DNA from: Sulfurospirillum sp.
GTDB lineage: Bacteria > Campylobacterota > Campylobacteria > Campylobacterales > Sulfurospirillaceae
Direction of reading: 5' to 3'
Length of the DNA stretch: 64,000 nucleotides
Assembly (NCBI GenBank): GCA_016744795.1
Contig: JADGDR010000008.1
Coordinates: 44,969 to 108,968 of the forward strand
Shown here: piece by piece, positions 49,137 through 57,074 of the stretch
Layout: the number at the start of each line of letters is the position of its first letter
How positions within the stretch are numbered: position 1 is the stretch's first letter
The notes under the pieces: generated by a model
Told to the model about the DNA's origin: nothing
The model's database searches: none
The model's input: only the letters and a program-made list of their open reading frames with translations
Program-made: the position numbers and the translations under genes

Positions 49137-50250
49137 TCTCTTTTATCTGTTCACAAATGTAATATATTTCTTTATTAGTAAGACCATTATATATAGGAAT
49201 AGAAAGGATCTGCTGATAGTTGGTTAATGCATTTGGAAAGTCATTTACTCTTAGGTTATACTTGTGTTTGTAATAACTCAAAAGGTGAAGAGGTATAAAG
49301 TGCAGGGTAGTAAATATACCGTTTTGACTTAATTCTTTTGCAAAACCATCTCTATTTTTGTCAATTTTTATGATGTATTCACTATATATATGGTCACTCT
49401 TTTTTATTGGTGTAGATACATGAGGACAATCTTTTAATTCTTTGTCATATATAGCAGCTATCTCTAATCTTCTTTTTATAAAAGAATCATTTTTCTTTAG
49501 TTGGGCTACTGCATATGCTGCATTTAGCTCATTTAAATCGTATTTTAATCCTATGTCAACTACATCATAAACATAACCAATATTGCCAAATCTATCCCAG
49601 CCTTCACTCACAATAGCGTGATTTCTAAGTAGTTTTGCTCTTTCCATAAGTTTTTCATCATTGGTAGTCATAACTCCACCACTTGCAATAGCATTTTTCA
49701 TTTGAGGAGAGAATCTAAAAGCAGTTATATCAGAACCCGTTGTTCCTATTTTTTTACCCTTATATGTAGCTCCTAATGCTTGAGAAGCATCTTCTACAAC
49801 TTTTACACCATATATATTTGCTAGTTCATAAATTTTATCTAAATTTGCAACTTGCCCAGCAACATGAGTAATAAATATGGCTTTTAATTTTTTATGATTA
49901 CTTTTATCAAGAACTTTTTCAAGTTCAGCCATATCCATGTTGAAATCTTCTTTATTGATATCTACAAAAATTGGTTCAGCATCAAAATGTCTAACAACTT
50001 CTGCTACAGCAGGAAAAGAGTTTACAGAACATATGATTTTATCACCGCGTTTAAGATCAAGTGCACACATAGCCAAATGCATAGCAGCTGTTCCATTGCA
50101 TGTAGATACTGAGTGTTCGCATCCTATGTATTTAGAAAAGTTTTTTTCTAACTCTTCAACTTTTGAATTCTCATTGAACTCTAAAACTTCATTAATAAGT
50201 TTTTTTTCGCTCTCATCGATTGATGGTTTATAAAATGGAATCTCTTTCAT
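49117..50250 (-). CDS. DegT/DnrJ/EryC1/StrS-family sugar aminotransferase
   Basis: A 377-aa PLP-dependent nucleotide-sugar aminotransferase. It has IPFYKPSIDESEKKLINEVLE, CNGTAAMHLAM, VEDASQALGATYKGKKIGTTGSDITAFRFSPQMKNAIASGGVMTTND (the Lys in SPQMKNA should hold PLP) and the RNHAIVSEGWDRFGNIG...YDLNELNAAYAVAQLKK segment. The usual GEGG after the Lys is ASGG here. The product is likely an amino sugar for surface glycan or flagellin decoration; the exact substrate is unknown. It overlaps lpxK by 20 bp. Confidence 0.85.
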   Translation of the reverse strand: MKEIPFYKPSIDESEKKLINEVLEFNENSKVEELEKNFSKYIGCEHSVSTCNGTAAMHLAMCALDLKRGDKIICSVNSFPAVAEVVRHFDAEPIFVDINKEDFNMDMAELEKVLDKSNHKKLKAIFITHVAGQVANLDKIYELANIYGVKVVEDASQALGATYKGKKIGTTGSDITAFRFSPQMKNAIASGGVMTTNDEKLMERAKLLRNHAIVSEGWDRFGNIGYVYDVVDIGLKYDLNELNAAYAVAQLKKNDSFIKRRLEIAAIYDKELKDCPHVSTPIKKSDHIYSEYIIKIDKNRDGFAKELSQNGIFTTLHFIPLHLLSYYKHKYNLRVNDFPNALTNYQQILSIPIYNGLTNKEIYYICEQIKEIAKTRV

Positions 50251-50258
50251 AATTATCC

Positions 50259-51062
50259 TTATAACTTTATATCTCTTGGGTACAAGAAGTCATGCCCTAT
50301 TGTTCTATTGCCTAGTTTTGCTATTAGTGGTAGTTTTCTTTTAAATTGATTTTGGTAAATCTTAGTTGTTATGAGTTCAACTAATTCAAAATCAAAACCT
50401 TTTTTTATTAACTCTTCTTTACTAAATCTATTGTCTACAAAAGCTTCTAGTGCTAAGTCAAGCTCGGCATAAGTGTATCCTAAATCTTCTTCATCGCTTT
50501 GACCTTCCCACAAATCTGCAGTTGGTGGTTTTGTGATGATTGACTTTGGAATTCCCAAATGCTCAGCAAACTCAAAAACTTGAGTTTTGTACATATCACC
50601 TATAGGGTTTAGCGCACTTGCTAAGTCCCCAAACATAGTTCCATAACCCAAAAGAAGTTCACTCTTGTTACTTGTACCAAGGACAAGTGCTGAGTGTTTT
50701 GCTGAGAGATCATAAAGAACTGACATTCTCATTCTTGCACTAAAATTACCTATTCTTAGGTTAGATTTTTCTTTATCATGAAAATAGCTTTGTACTAAAT
50801 CACCTATGTAAACAGAGGTGTTTTTAATATTAAACTTTTTACAAAGCTCATCCGCATCATCAAAACTACTTTGAGATGAACTAGAACTTGGTAACATAAC
50901 TGCTAAAAAATTCTCACCAAAAGCACGCTGTGCAAGAACTGCAACTACAGCAGAGTCAATACCTCCACTAAGTCCAATAATTGTATTTTTAAGACCAGTT
51001 TTATAAACTTCGTCTTTTAAAAACTTGATAAGATAATTTTCTATAAGTATATATTTTTTCAT
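50259..51062 (-). CDS. nadE: NAD+ synthase (ammonia-dependent form)
   Basis: A 267-aa enzyme amidating nicotinate adenine dinucleotide. It has the PP-loop IIGLSGGIDSAVVAVLAQ, VLGTSNKSELLLGYGTMFGDLASALNPIGDMYKTQVFEFAEHLGIP and KPPTADLWEGQSDEEDLG. It lacks a glutaminase domain, so it uses ammonia. It is the first gene of the leftward nadE-aminotransferase-lpxK-argB-thrC-kdsB run. Confidence 0.95.
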   Translation of the reverse strand: MKKYILIENYLIKFLKDEVYKTGLKNTIIGLSGGIDSAVVAVLAQRAFGENFLAVMLPSSSSSQSSFDDADELCKKFNIKNTSVYIGDLVQSYFHDKEKSNLRIGNFSARMRMSVLYDLSAKHSALVLGTSNKSELLLGYGTMFGDLASALNPIGDMYKTQVFEFAEHLGIPKSIITKPPTADLWEGQSDEEDLGYTYAELDLALEAFVDNRFSKEELIKKGFDFELVELITTKIYQNQFKRKLPLIAKLGNRTIGHDFLYPRDIKL

Positions 51063-51144
51063 TTGTACTATTATACTAAAGAAAATATTAATTAATTCTT
51101 GTAATTGTAATGTTTTTATTTAAGATTAAAGATTTTATCAATTT

Positions 51145-51153
51145 TGCTATAAT
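51145..51153 (+). promoter_or_regulatory. Extended -10 promoter of the MBL-fold gene
   Basis: TGCTATAAT, an extended -10 box, lies 22 bp before the start codon. Confidence 0.55.
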
Positions 51154-51174
51154 AAATATAAAAAGGTCTAGAAA

Positions 51175-51768
51175 ATGAAGATTACTTATGAACCTATGGG
51201 AATGTACCAAACAAACTGTTATATAGTTGAAGTAAATGGGAAAGAATTTATTATAGATCCAGGTGTGGGTGCTACTAATTGGGTGTTAAAAAATGTCAAA
51301 AATCCTGTTGCTATTTTAAATACACATGGGCATTTTGATCATGTCTGGTCAAATAAAGAGTTAAAAGAGAAGTTAAATATTCCAATTTATGTACCAAAAG
51401 ATGATGAATTTATGTTAAAAGATGATCCTTTTGGACAAGGAACACCAGCAAGTCAAGCAGATGTTTTAGTTATTGGCGACCAAGAATTTGATATAGAAAA
51501 TGTTAGAGTCAAGTATCTTCATTTCCCTGGACATACTCCAGGATGTAGTGCTATTTTGATAGAAGAGACACTTTTTAGTGGAGATTTTGTTTTTAAAGGC
51601 TCAATTGGAAGAGTAGATTTTCCTTTTAGTTCTCCTGATGATATGAGTCAAAGTATAGAAAAGTTTTTACATGTAGAAGAAAACTGGACTATATACACTG
51701 GACATGGAGAACCAACAACTGTTCAAGCTGAACAAAAAACTCTTCCTATGTGGCTTAATATGATTTAA
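51175..51768 (+). CDS. Metallo-beta-lactamase-fold hydrolase (glyoxalase II-like)
   Basis: A 197-aa single-domain MBL-fold hydrolase. Metal ligands are in NTHGHFDHVW (HxHxDH), HFPGHTPG and FSGDFVFKGSIGRVDFP, with a late TGHGEPTT His. This is the glyoxalase II / YcbL-like type; the natural thioester substrate is unknown. A hydrolase of this family adjoins nadE in Campylobacter too. It carries one in-frame palindrome copy (FLHVEE). Confidence 0.88.
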   Translation: MKITYEPMGMYQTNCYIVEVNGKEFIIDPGVGATNWVLKNVKNPVAILNTHGHFDHVWSNKELKEKLNIPIYVPKDDEFMLKDDPFGQGTPASQADVLVIGDQEFDIENVRVKYLHFPGHTPGCSAILIEETLFSGDFVFKGSIGRVDFPFSSPDDMSQSIEKFLHVEENWTIYTGHGEPTTVQAEQKTLPMWLNMI

Positions 51769-51770
51769 AT

Positions 51771-52310
51771 TTATTTGTAAGAGCGTCCTGCATTTTTGAT
51801 TTTTGTCTTAAAGACATGTTGTTCTAAAACAACTGCTTGAAAGACTCCTTCATATACTTTAATTTCATTTATATGACCTGTTACCTTTATTTCACGTTTT
51901 CGACTATCTTCAAATTTGGCTTTTGCTTCAAATTCTATTAAGTCATCTATCTTTGCAGGTGCTAAAAACTTTGAACGAGAGCCAATAATAACTACATTTG
52001 GTTCATTTACAGCTACGGCAGCTGCATAATCAGCAGCTCCAAAGATAAAGCCACTATGAATTAAGCCCAAATCATCTAAAATCATATCTTTTGTAGTTTG
52101 CAGTGTTGTTTTTGAGTAGCCAGAGGCCAGTTTTAAGATAGTTCCACAAAGGTTTATTTTTATCTTCTCATGAGTTTTTAAGGCTTCTTTTCTTTCATCT
52201 ATGTCAAGAAGAGATTCTGTACTCTCTTCTTCATCTCCAAAGGCATTACTAAAATCTTCTTCTATACTATCATTTTCTATATTTATTTCATGTGTGACAT
52301 TATCTGCCAT
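51771..52310 (-). CDS. Hotdog-fold thioesterase-like protein
   Basis: A 179-aa protein. Residues 1-45 are acidic and likely disordered (SIEEDFSNAFGDEEESTES). The rest looks like a single hotdog domain: LGLIHSGFIFGAADYAAAVAVNEPNVVIIGSRSKFLAPAKIDDLIEFEAKAKFED, as in PaaI/4HBT or FapR-like proteins. No DNA-binding domain is seen. The ligand is presumably an acyl-thioester. Convergent with the MBL gene, with a 2-bp gap. Confidence 0.75.
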   Translation of the reverse strand: MADNVTHEINIENDSIEEDFSNAFGDEEESTESLLDIDERKEALKTHEKIKINLCGTILKLASGYSKTTLQTTKDMILDDLGLIHSGFIFGAADYAAAVAVNEPNVVIIGSRSKFLAPAKIDDLIEFEAKAKFEDSRKREIKVTGHINEIKVYEGVFQAVVLEQHVFKTKIKNAGRSYK

Positions 52311-52356
52311 GTAAGCTTCCTTGCTTTTATACTTTTATATTATTTATATCGGTAAA

Positions 52357-53256
52357 TTATTTTTTAAGTTTAACGTAGACTCGTTTTGGAGCCGGGTATC
52401 CTTCAATTGTAACTTCTGGATTATTTGGGTCTAAGAAGTCTCCTAAACTCTCACCTAGTATCCAATCAGTTCTTCTTTGTTCATCTGTATCTGTTTTTTT
52501 AATTTCAAGTACTTCAAATGAGCTAAATTTTGCTTTTTCACTCCAGTTTTGTAGGGCTTTTATTGTAGGAACAAAGTATATGTTTGGTATCTTCGAGTAA
52601 GTCTTACCTGGACATAAGGCATAAGGCTCATCTCCATCAATCATAAAAGTATCTAAAATTACTTCTCCATTTTTGTTTAAAGAATTCCATAATTCTTTTA
52701 GGGTATTAACTGGATTTGCTCTATGATAAAGCACACCAAGACAAAATAGTATATCAAATTTATGTTCATAAAAAGGTAGGTGCTCAACCCCTAAAAGTTC
52801 AAATTTTATTTTTGTTTTTGCAAAATGATTAATAAAGTCAAATTGCATTTTACAAAGAGCACTTGGATCAAAACCAACTATCTTTTTTGGTTTATCTTCA
52901 AGCATACGAAATAGATAGTACCCATTACTACACCCAATGTCACCAACAATTTTATCTTCTAAGTCAAAATATGATCTTATAAGGTTGTATTTAATAAAAC
53001 TTTTCCACTCAGTATTTATAAAAGTATCAAAAACTTGAAAAGGACCTTTTCTCCAAGGACGAAGACCTAAGGCACTTTTATGAATTTTTTCTTTATCTAT
53101 CTCACTTATATCTTTACATGTAAGAGTTACTTTATCTTTTAGTTCCAAAACGCAGCCATCTATTTTGGGTAGATTGTCTACTATGGCTTTTCGTATTTTA
53201 TTGTCTTTCCATTCAAAGCATTTGCTTCGTTCATATCTTATGCTATCTAAATTCAT
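52357..53256 (-). CDS. cmoB: tRNA U34 carboxymethyltransferase CmoB
   Basis: A 299-aa methyltransferase-fold enzyme that transfers the carboxymethyl group of carboxy-SAM to 5-hydroxyuridine-34 in tRNA, working with CmoA (31359-32060). It has ALGLRPWRKGPFQVFDTFINTEWKSFIKYNLI, IVGDIGCSNGYYLFRM, VGFDPSALCKMQF and FCLGVLYHRANPVNTLKEL. The start overlaps the lipoprotein stop by one base. Confidence 0.92.
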   Translation of the reverse strand: MNLDSIRYERSKCFEWKDNKIRKAIVDNLPKIDGCVLELKDKVTLTCKDISEIDKEKIHKSALGLRPWRKGPFQVFDTFINTEWKSFIKYNLIRSYFDLEDKIVGDIGCSNGYYLFRMLEDKPKKIVGFDPSALCKMQFDFINHFAKTKIKFELLGVEHLPFYEHKFDILFCLGVLYHRANPVNTLKELWNSLNKNGEVILDTFMIDGDEPYALCPGKTYSKIPNIYFVPTIKALQNWSEKAKFSSFEVLEIKKTDTDEQRRTDWILGESLGDFLDPNNPEVTIEGYPAPKRVYVKLKK

Positions 53257-53477
53257 TATTGTGTTGTATACTCTTTTGTATTTTTATATATTTTTTTAAC
53301 TCCATCTTTTACATCTTTGTATTCTACGAGGTTTTCATCACATGTTTTATGATAGATACCCATACTGTCATAGTACTCTTTGCAGTTGTTATAGTAGTGA
53401 TTATCTATACCTCTATCATTTACATAAAGACAACCACCTAATAAAAATGGTAAAATTAGAATTAATATTTTTTTCAT
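53256..53477 (-). CDS. Small putative lipoprotein
   Basis: A 73-aa protein with a lipoprotein signal (MKKILILILPFLLGGC), where Cys16 would be lipidated. The mature 58 residues are Tyr- and Asp-rich with two further cysteines (NNCKEYY, KTCDENL) that could form a disulfide. The function is unknown. It is translationally coupled to cmoB. Confidence 0.75.
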   Translation of the reverse strand: MKKILILILPFLLGGCLYVNDRGIDNHYYNNCKEYYDSMGIYHKTCDENLVEYKDVKDGVKKIYKNTKEYTTQ

Positions 53478-53483
53478 GGTGAT

Positions 53484-53489
53484 TATAAT
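53484..53489 (+). promoter_or_regulatory. Possible -10 box of the PepD-type gene
   Basis: TATAAT lies 35 bp before the ATG at 53525, in the short divergent gap with the lipoprotein gene. Confidence 0.45.
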
Positions 53490-53524
53490 ATCATTATATA
53501 AGTTAAATATTGATAAGGAAAATA

Positions 53525-54802
53525 ATGAGTAAAATATTGGAATACTTTAAAATCATAACTGCAACACCAAGATGTAGTTTTAAGACTGACATGATGAAAG
53601 AAAAGGTTCAAGAGATATCAAAGAATTTAGGTTATGATATTAGTATTGATAAAAGTGGAAATATTTTGTGTAAGAAAGGTAATCCAAAAGTTTGTTTGCA
53701 AGCCCATTATGATATGGTCTGTTTAGGAGATGTATCAAAAATAGAGTTGATTGAAAAAGATAGAATTTTAAAAGCAAAGAATTCAACACTAGGTGCAGAC
53801 AATGGTATGGGTATGGCAATTATGTTTACTCTTATGGAAAAATTTAGTGATTTAGAATGTCTTTTTACCAATAATGAAGAGGTGGGACTAATAGGTGCTT
53901 CACACCTAGAGTTAGAATTATCATCTGATAAACTCTTAAATCTTGATGGAGAAGAAGAGAAGGATATATACATAGGCTGTGCTGGTGGTGTTGATATTGT
54001 CTCAAAACTTACCTTAGAGTATTTACCCTTAAGTGAAGATGATGTAGTTTATGAAATTAGCATAGAAGATTTGCCTGGAGGTCACTCTGGTTTAGATATC
54101 AATAAAGGCGTAGATTCTGCTACAAAAGTTTTAGCATATGAACTTGTAAAACATGATTTGAAACTTTTGCATATTGAAGGTGGTGAGATTAGAAACTCCA
54201 TTGCTAAAAATGCTAAAGCAGTGGTTGCTACATGTAAAAATCTAGAGTTATGTAATAAGTCTTTACATGTAAAGAAAATAGAGCACAAAAGAGAGTATAT
54301 TAAAGATGGACAAAAGATAACAAAAGCACTCAATGCATTTGCTCAAGGTGTTAGAGGATTTGATCAAAGTTTTAATATACCATCTATTAGTATAAATTTG
54401 GGTGTTGTTCGTGTGAAAGACGGTATTTTACAGATTGATTGTGCTGCAAGAGCTATGGTAAATAGTGACTTGATAAGTTTAGCAAATCAAACTGAGTCAT
54501 TTTTTCAACTCATAGGTTGCAATACATCTTTAAGTGAAGGACATGAGCCTTGGGTTCCAAGTATTGGTGAGTTTGCTAATGTAGTAAAACAAGAAATGGC
54601 ACAAGTTTATGAAGATGCAAGTTTTTGTGCTATTCATGCTGGATTAGAGTGTGGTATACTTATGAGTAGTCAGTCAAAAAAGATTGAGGCTGTTGCCATT
54701 GGACCTACTATAAGATTTCCTCATTCACTTAGAGAAGAGTGTGATTTGGATTCAGTACAGAGAATTGGTAAAGTTGTAGAAAATATAGTGAGAGGATTGT
54801 AA
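53525..54802 (+). CDS. pepD: M20-family dipeptidase (PepD, aminoacyl-histidine dipeptidase type)
   Basis: A 425-aa zinc dipeptidase. Metal-site segments are CLQAHYDMVCLG, STLGADNGMGMAIMF, LFTNNEEVGLIGASHLE and LNLDGEEEKDIYIGCAGG, followed by the dimerisation insert (PGGHSGLDINKG) and FCAIHAGLECGIL near the end. The ATG at 53525 has AAGGA 6 nt upstream and gives MSKILEYFK, the family start; the track start is five codons earlier. Two palindrome copies lie inside it (54228, 54263). Confidence 0.88.
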   Translation: MSKILEYFKIITATPRCSFKTDMMKEKVQEISKNLGYDISIDKSGNILCKKGNPKVCLQAHYDMVCLGDVSKIELIEKDRILKAKNSTLGADNGMGMAIMFTLMEKFSDLECLFTNNEEVGLIGASHLELELSSDKLLNLDGEEEKDIYIGCAGGVDIVSKLTLEYLPLSEDDVVYEISIEDLPGGHSGLDINKGVDSATKVLAYELVKHDLKLLHIEGGEIRNSIAKNAKAVVATCKNLELCNKSLHVKKIEHKREYIKDGQKITKALNAFAQGVRGFDQSFNIPSISINLGVVRVKDGILQIDCAARAMVNSDLISLANQTESFFQLIGCNTSLSEGHEPWVPSIGEFANVVKQEMAQVYEDASFCAIHAGLECGILMSSQSKKIEAVAIGPTIRFPHSLREECDLDSVQRIGKVVENIVRGL

Positions 54803-54803
54803 T

Positions 54804-55367
54804 ATGGCATTGATGAAATCAGCCAAAGTAGAGTTAGGAACAAAATTAGAGCATTTCGTATTAGAAGATTCTTTAGCAAATAATTTTAACTCTAAAGAGA
54901 AGTTTGGGAAGGGTGGGATGATTATAGCTGTAATGTGTAATCACTGTCCCTATTCAAATGCTATTTGGGAAAGATTACAAGAAGTATCAGAATTTGCAAA
55001 AAAACTTGATATTAATACAATAGCAATAAATCCAAATATACATCCAAATTATCCAGAAGAAAGTCCTGCCCATATGACAGATAAAATAAAAGAGTTTCAA
55101 TTAGATTTTCCATATCTTGTTGATAGTGAACAAAAAGTATCAAAATCACTAGGAGCAATTTGTACTCCTGATATATTTTTGTTTGATGAATCTGCTAAGC
55201 TTTATTATCATGGTAGACTTGATGATAATTGGCATGATGCTAGAAGTGTTAAAGAAGAAGATTTAAGAGAAGCCGTAATTTCACTATTTGGTCAACAATC
55301 TGCACCAACATCACAGATAAATTCGCAAGGATGCTCCATAAAATGGATAGACACAGTAACGGGTTAA
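54804..55367 (+). CDS. Thioredoxin-like (AhpC/TSA-type) redox protein
   Basis: A 187-aa cytoplasmic thioredoxin-fold protein. The redox motif is CNHCPYSNAIWERLQEV, followed by INPNIHPNYPEESPAHMTDKIKEFQLDFPYLVDSEQKVSKSLGAICTPDIFLFDESAKLYYHGRLDDNW. This is the CNHCPY-type redoxin family, whose partners are not known. It begins 1 bp after the pepD stop and its last 25 bp overlap the response regulator gene. Confidence 0.85.
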   Translation: MALMKSAKVELGTKLEHFVLEDSLANNFNSKEKFGKGGMIIAVMCNHCPYSNAIWERLQEVSEFAKKLDINTIAINPNIHPNYPEESPAHMTDKIKEFQLDFPYLVDSEQKVSKSLGAICTPDIFLFDESAKLYYHGRLDDNWHDARSVKEEDLREAVISLFGQQSAPTSQINSQGCSIKWIDTVTG

Positions 55368-56050
55368 AAAAAGATACACATGTAGTTATTGTAGAAGATG
55401 AGACTATTATTGCAATGGATATTCAGCAGTGTTTATTAGAATTTGGTTATATAGTCGATGAGGTAGCTAGTACGACTGAAGAAGCTGTTTTTTATGTTGA
55501 TAAGTATCAGCCTAATATTGTTTTGATGGATATCAAACTCAAGGGCAGCCCTGATGGTATTGAAGTAGTGGATATTATTCAGCAAAAGTACAAAGTTCCA
55601 GTGATATATCTTACTTCTTTTAGTGATGAAGAAACTTTAAAACGAGCACAGTTTACAAAACCTTACGGATATATAGTAAAACCCATAGATGAAAATCAGC
55701 TTAATATAACAATTATGATGGTTTTATTAAAACTAAAAGATGAGCAGAAAAAAATTGTTGGTGAAGTTATTAACATGGGTGATAATTATACTTATAATAT
55801 AAAAACAAAAAATCTATATTTGTTAAGTGAAAAAGTAAATTTGACAAAAAAAGAGAGTGAATTTTTTGCATTTATGGTAGATAGACTTAATACAGAAGTT
55901 AGTTATGATGAAATTATTAAAAATGTATGGTATAGCAATGAAATACCTACTTCAACTCTTAGAAGTTTAGTTAGACGAGTGAGAAATAAGTTAAATGAGA
56001 ATTTGATAGAAAGCATCTCTTTAAAGGGATACAAAGTATCAAATAAGTAG
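55343..56050 (+). CDS. Response regulator: receiver domain plus winged-helix-like output
   Basis: About 235 aa from the internal ATG MDRHSNGLKKDTHVVIVEDE; the track Met is four codons earlier. The receiver domain has the acidic pair in VEDE, phospho-Asp in NIVLMDIKLKG, Thr in YLTSFSD and Lys in YIVKPID. The C-terminal about 100 residues (NLTKKESEFFAFMVDRLNTEVSYDEIIKNVW...STLRSLVRRVRNKLNENLIESISLKGYKVS) form an OmpR-like winged helix. No sensor kinase is adjacent. The overlap with the redoxin suggests a joint transcript. Confidence 0.85.
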   Translation: MDRHSNGLKKDTHVVIVEDETIIAMDIQQCLLEFGYIVDEVASTTEEAVFYVDKYQPNIVLMDIKLKGSPDGIEVVDIIQQKYKVPVIYLTSFSDEETLKRAQFTKPYGYIVKPIDENQLNITIMMVLLKLKDEQKKIVGEVINMGDNYTYNIKTKNLYLLSEKVNLTKKESEFFAFMVDRLNTEVSYDEIIKNVWYSNEIPTSTLRSLVRRVRNKLNENLIESISLKGYKVSNK

Positions 56051-56082
56051 TAGATAAGATTTGAAATTCATCTAAGAGCGAG

Positions 56083-56136
56083 TAGGAAGAGGTAGCGGAT
56101 TATGGATTGTGGATAAGTGTAAAGACCCTCTTCCTA
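56083..56136 (+). other. Long-loop hairpin with a single DnaA-box-like word, 3' of the response regulator
   Basis: TAGGAAGAGG / CCTCTTCCTA form a perfect 10-bp stem around a 34-nt loop. The loop contains TGTGGATAA (56108-56116), a DnaA-box consensus. It may be a 3' UTR structure or a small RNA; a single box is no origin. Confidence 0.45.
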
Positions 56137-56157
56137 TGAGTAAAATTATACTATAAA

Positions 56158-56204
56158 AAAATGGTATTTCTGTGCCATTTTATACATTTCTGTGCCATTT
56201 TATA
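56158..56204 (-). terminator. Terminator-like hairpin and 19-bp direct repeat downstream of nth
   Basis: On the minus strand, AAAATGG-N10-CCATTTT followed by TTT makes a weak intrinsic terminator for nth. The unit ATTTCTGTGCCATTTTATA is present twice in tandem (56166-56184, 56186-56204), so one arm of the hairpin is duplicated. Confidence 0.6.
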
Positions 56205-56240
56205 TTTTTTTGAAGAATACTTGTTTTTTTACTTATATAA

Positions 56241-56888
56241 TTAGCCAACTTTAAAACTCTTTTTTGTTTTACAGTGTTTTTGTAAAAAACACTCAGTTTC
56301 GCATTTTGGTTTGATTGCCTTACATATATATCTTCCAAAAAGAACCATGCCTTGATGTAGTACATGTAAATCGGTTTTAAATTTCTTTGTTAATTCTTCT
56401 TCTGTTTTAATTGCTGTTTTTGCATCACTTAATCCTAGTCTATGTGCTACACGAAATACATGAGTATCAACAGCCATCAAATTTGCTCCAGCGTACTCAA
56501 TCATAACTACATGTGCTGTTTTTTGTCCAACACCAGCTAAAGTTATGAGATCCTTTTCATTAATAGGTATTTGACCATCGAAGTGTTCTACAACCCTATT
56601 CGCCATTTTGATGAGATTTTTTGCTTTATTGTTAAAAAAAGAGCAAGACTGTATAATCTTTTTTATATCATCTAACTCTGCAATAGCCAGTTTATAAACA
56701 TCAGGATATTTTAAAAAAAGTGTTGGTGTTATGATATTTACTCTTTTATCCGTACATTGAGCTGATAACATTACTGCAATAGTAAGTTCATATAGGTTTT
56801 TATAGTTTAGCTCTGTAACTGCATTTGTATAATTTTTTATTAAAATATCTTTTATTTTAGTAATTTCTAATTTTGTAGCTTTTTTTAT
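56241..56888 (-). CDS. nth: Endonuclease III (DNA glycosylase/AP lyase), apparent ATA start
   Basis: Excises oxidised pyrimidines. The track shows 176 aa from MLSAQCTDKRVN, an internal motif. The frame stays open upstream and encodes AVTELNYKNLYELTIAV, the normal Nth N-terminal region. From 56888 the product is 215 aa, the usual size. No ATG, GTG or TTG occurs in this extension. ATA at 56888-56886 lies 7 nt after GGAG, whereas the only nearby ATG (2 nt after GGAG) is out of frame and followed at once by TAA. The helix-hairpin-helix LAGVGQKTAHVV, Lys of GQKT, catalytic Asp in VDTHVFRVAHRLG and four cysteines near the C-terminus for the Fe-S cluster are intact. Confidence 0.9.
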   Translation of the reverse strand: MKKATKLEITKIKDILIKNYTNAVTELNYKNLYELTIAVMLSAQCTDKRVNIITPTLFLKYPDVYKLAIAELDDIKKIIQSCSFFNNKAKNLIKMANRVVEHFDGQIPINEKDLITLAGVGQKTAHVVMIEYAGANLMAVDTHVFRVAHRLGLSDAKTAIKTEEELTKKFKTDLHVLHQGMVLFGRYICKAIKPKCETECFLQKHCKTKKSFKVG

Positions 56889-56899
56889 TACATTTCTCC

Positions 56900-56925
56900 T
56901 TTAGCTTGAATAAACTCAAGCTAAA
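56900..56925 (-). promoter_or_regulatory. Hairpin abutting the nth ribosome-binding site
   Basis: TTTAGCTTGA / TCAAGCTAAA form a perfect 10-bp stem with a 6-nt loop. On the minus strand it ends directly at the AAGGAG Shine-Dalgarno of nth, so it could modulate access of ribosomes to the unusual start. Confidence 0.55.
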
Positions 56926-57012
56926 TTTTCTTTAACTAAAGTTATTACTCCAGCACAGAAAACATTTATAGTATTGTATCAAAATATTAACTAAGTGTTT
57001 AATATAGTTTCG

Positions 57013-57018
57013 TATAAT
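57013..57018 (+). promoter_or_regulatory. Likely -10 box of the PEB4-like gene
   Basis: TATAAT in TTTCGTATAATC lies 56 bp before the start codon in the divergent gap with nth. Confidence 0.5.
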
Positions 57019-57074
57019 CATATTTTAATTCAAACATTAGTAAAATAAGACAAATTTTATAAAGAAGGAAAGAT

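Noticed and set aside
56108-56116. TGTGGATAA as part of a replication origin
   Set aside because: A single DnaA-box word without neighbouring boxes, a DNA-unwinding region or dnaA/dnaN; likely chance. hobA in the window does not mark oriC.
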